Of a stretch of 16,711 bases of DNA, positions 15,655 through 16,711 are shown in pieces (the first letter of the stretch is position 1; every line of letters begins with the position of its first letter). The notes under the pieces were generated by a model, which saw only the letters and a list, made by a program, of their open reading frames with translations, searched no databases and was not told the DNA's origin. Made by a program: the position numbers and the translations under genes. The stretch comes from JBBRWO01 sp038249135 (lineage in GTDB: Bacteria; Actinomycetota; Coriobacteriia; Anaerosomatales; JAAXUF01): contig JBBRWO010000037.1 in the NCBI GenBank assembly GCA_038249135.1, positions 1 to 16,711 of the forward strand, in the 5' to 3' direction.

Positions 15655-16074
15655 CTACTTGGTCTCATCCTGGTCGAGGAAGCCGCGAACGAACGCCTCA
15701 GGCAGCAGCTCATCGAGGGTCATGACCATGACCTCGTCGGTGGCGCCGCCCATGATGACGCGCATTTCCGGGTTGAACTCCGCGAGGAACTGGCGGCACG
15801 CGCCACAGGGCACGGTGGGAGCTTCGGAGTCTCCAACGATAGCGATGGCCGAGATGTCCTGAAAACCGGCGGATATTGCGGCAGCCATCGCGGAACGTTC
15901 GGCGCAGAGGCTGGAGCCGTACGCGGCGTTCTCGATGTTGACACCCTGGAAGATCTCGCCGTTCGCGTAGACGGCAGCGCCCACGCGGAAGCTCGAGTAG
16001 GGAGAGTACGACTTCTCCTGTGCCTCGCGTGCGAACGCGAGCAGTGCCAGATCGGCTTGGGTCAGATTACGCAT
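15655..16074 (-). CDS. cdd: Cytidine deaminase
   Basis: Deaminates cytidine and deoxycytidine to uridine and deoxyuridine. 139 aa, typical of the small homotetrameric zinc enzymes. Zinc ligands are Cys57, Cys90 and Cys93, with catalytic Glu59, in the motifs CAERSAM and PCGACRQFLAEF. The N-terminal SYSPYSSFRVGAA block (22-34) is also diagnostic. ATG 16074 is preceded by AAGGAG 9 nt upstream and overlaps the end of the CBS-domain gene by 8 nt. The position next to era is conserved in Firmicutes and Actinobacteria. Confidence 0.96.
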   Translation of the reverse strand: MRNLTQADLALLAFAREAQEKSYSPYSSFRVGAAVYANGEIFQGVNIENAAYGSSLCAERSAMAAAISAGFQDISAIAIVGDSEAPTVPCGACRQFLAEFNPEMRVIMGGATDEVMVMTLDELLPEAFVRGFLDQDETK

Positions 16075-16711
16075 CCTGTGTGTCTCCTTCAGTGTCCTCG
16101 GCCGCATCGACCGTCAGCTGGCGAATGCGCGTACCTTCTGTGACTTCTACGGTCAGTGTAAGCCCCTCGATCTCGACGGACTCCCCGGTAACGGGAATAT
16201 GCCCCGCAACCTCAGTGAACAGACCACCGACTGAATCGGCGTCTATGTCGATGTCCGTCCCGAACAGCTCGTTCAGGTCGTCAACCGGCAGCCTTGCGTC
16301 AATACGATAACGCCCCTCGCCCAAATCGGTTATGAGCGGCACGTCGCGGTCGTACTCATCGGATATCTCGCCGACTATCTCCTCAAGTAGATCCTCGAGC
16401 GTGACGAGGCCCGCAGTCCCACCGTACTCGTCTGCGACGATGGCGATGTGAGTCTGCGTGCGCATCTCGAAGAGCAGCTCCTCAACGGGCTTGGTCTCCG
16501 GCACGTAGAGTGGCCGACGCGCGAGCGAACTCACGGATACAGCGGGATCGCGCTTCATGGCGGCGGCCAAAAGATCCTTCGCGTACAGCACGCCCCTGAT
16601 GTCGTCGACGGTACCGCGGTAGATCGGGATGCGTGTGTAGCCGGTCTTCTGGATCAGCTTCACTGCCTCTTCGAGCGTGGCGGTATCCGGCAGAGCCGCC
16701 ATGTCGGTGCG
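16067..16711 (-). CDS. CBS-domain / CorC-HlyC family protein (hemolysin-like), N-terminus outside window
   Basis: The last 214 residues of a gene whose start lies beyond the right edge. The first visible residues RTDMAALP continue the typical MVPRTDM junction that precedes the CBS pair in this family. Two CBS domains (about 1-55 and 60-115 of the visible part; YTRIPIYRGTVDDIRGVLY, HIAIVADEYGGTAGLVTLED) are followed by EIVGEISDEYD and a CorC_HlyC transporter-associated domain (about 125-200). Full-length members usually carry an N-terminal DUF21/CNNM membrane domain and have been linked to Mg2+/Co2+ transport; whether this one does cannot be seen. The shorter soluble CorC/YbeX form is the alternative. 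In related genomes this gene precedes cdd and follows ybeY, which fits the context. Confidence 0.9.
   Translation of the reverse strand, partial: RTDMAALPDTATLEEAVKLIQKTGYTRIPIYRGTVDDIRGVLYAKDLLAAAMKRDPAVSVSSLARRPLYVPETKPVEELLFEMRTQTHIAIVADEYGGTAGLVTLEDLLEEIVGEISDEYDRDVPLITDLGEGRYRIDARLPVDDLNELFGTDIDIDADSVGGLFTEVAGHIPVTGESVEIEGLTLTVEVTEGTRIRQLTVDAAEDTEGDTQDA

Overview
The window looks like chromosomal DNA of a GC-rich actinobacterium, most likely a deep-branching, Coriobacteriia-like lineage. That placement is inferred from three things. The principal sigma factor has the lysine/alanine/proline-rich N-terminal tail typical of actinobacterial SigA/HrdB. Glycyl-tRNA synthetase is the two-subunit GlyQ/GlyS type, whereas Streptomyces and Mycobacterium use a single chain. 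Pyruvate, phosphate dikinase sits beside its regulator. No species can be named from the sequence alone.

Left edge (1-1509): a tyrosine recombinase (phage/ICE-type integrase, minus strand, C-terminal end cut by the window edge) stands about 215 bp upstream of a plus-strand tRNA-Asn(GTT). The tRNA has a near-consensus promoter and a strong hairpin terminator. Four iterated TTGRCGAG-like boxes lie between integrase and tRNA promoter. Past the tRNA are a 39-bp imperfect palindrome of unknown role and a GNRA-looped hairpin downstream of rpoD. This is the only part of the window that looks accessory, and it probably marks one end of an integrated element extending to the left.

The rest (1510-16711) is one dense series of housekeeping genes, all on the minus strand. 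In transcription order they are: a CBS/CorC-type protein (5' end outside the window), cdd, era, deoC, recO, glyQ, glyS, ppsR (PPDK regulatory protein), ppdK, a 126-aa three-helix membrane protein of unknown function, dgt, dnaG and rpoD. Most junctions overlap or are only a few bases apart (glyQ/glyS share ATGA, the membrane protein and dgt share GTGA, cdd overlaps the CBS gene by 8 nt). Longer gaps occur before glyQ, ppdK and dnaG, each holding a possible -10 element. A hairpin follows ppdK.

The backbone cdd-era-recO-glyQ-glyS-ppsR-dnaG-sigA is the order known from Bacillus subtilis, here with deoC, ppdK, the membrane protein and dgt inserted. Functionally it combines ribosome assembly (Era), glycine-tRNA charging, recombination repair (RecO), replication priming (DnaG), the housekeeping sigma factor, deoxynucleoside handling (Cdd, DeoC, Dgt) and PEP/pyruvate interconversion. 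I see no CRISPR array, toxin-antitoxin pair, transposase or recognisable defence system. The most open questions are the integrase/tRNA-Asn junction and the small membrane protein in the replication operon.
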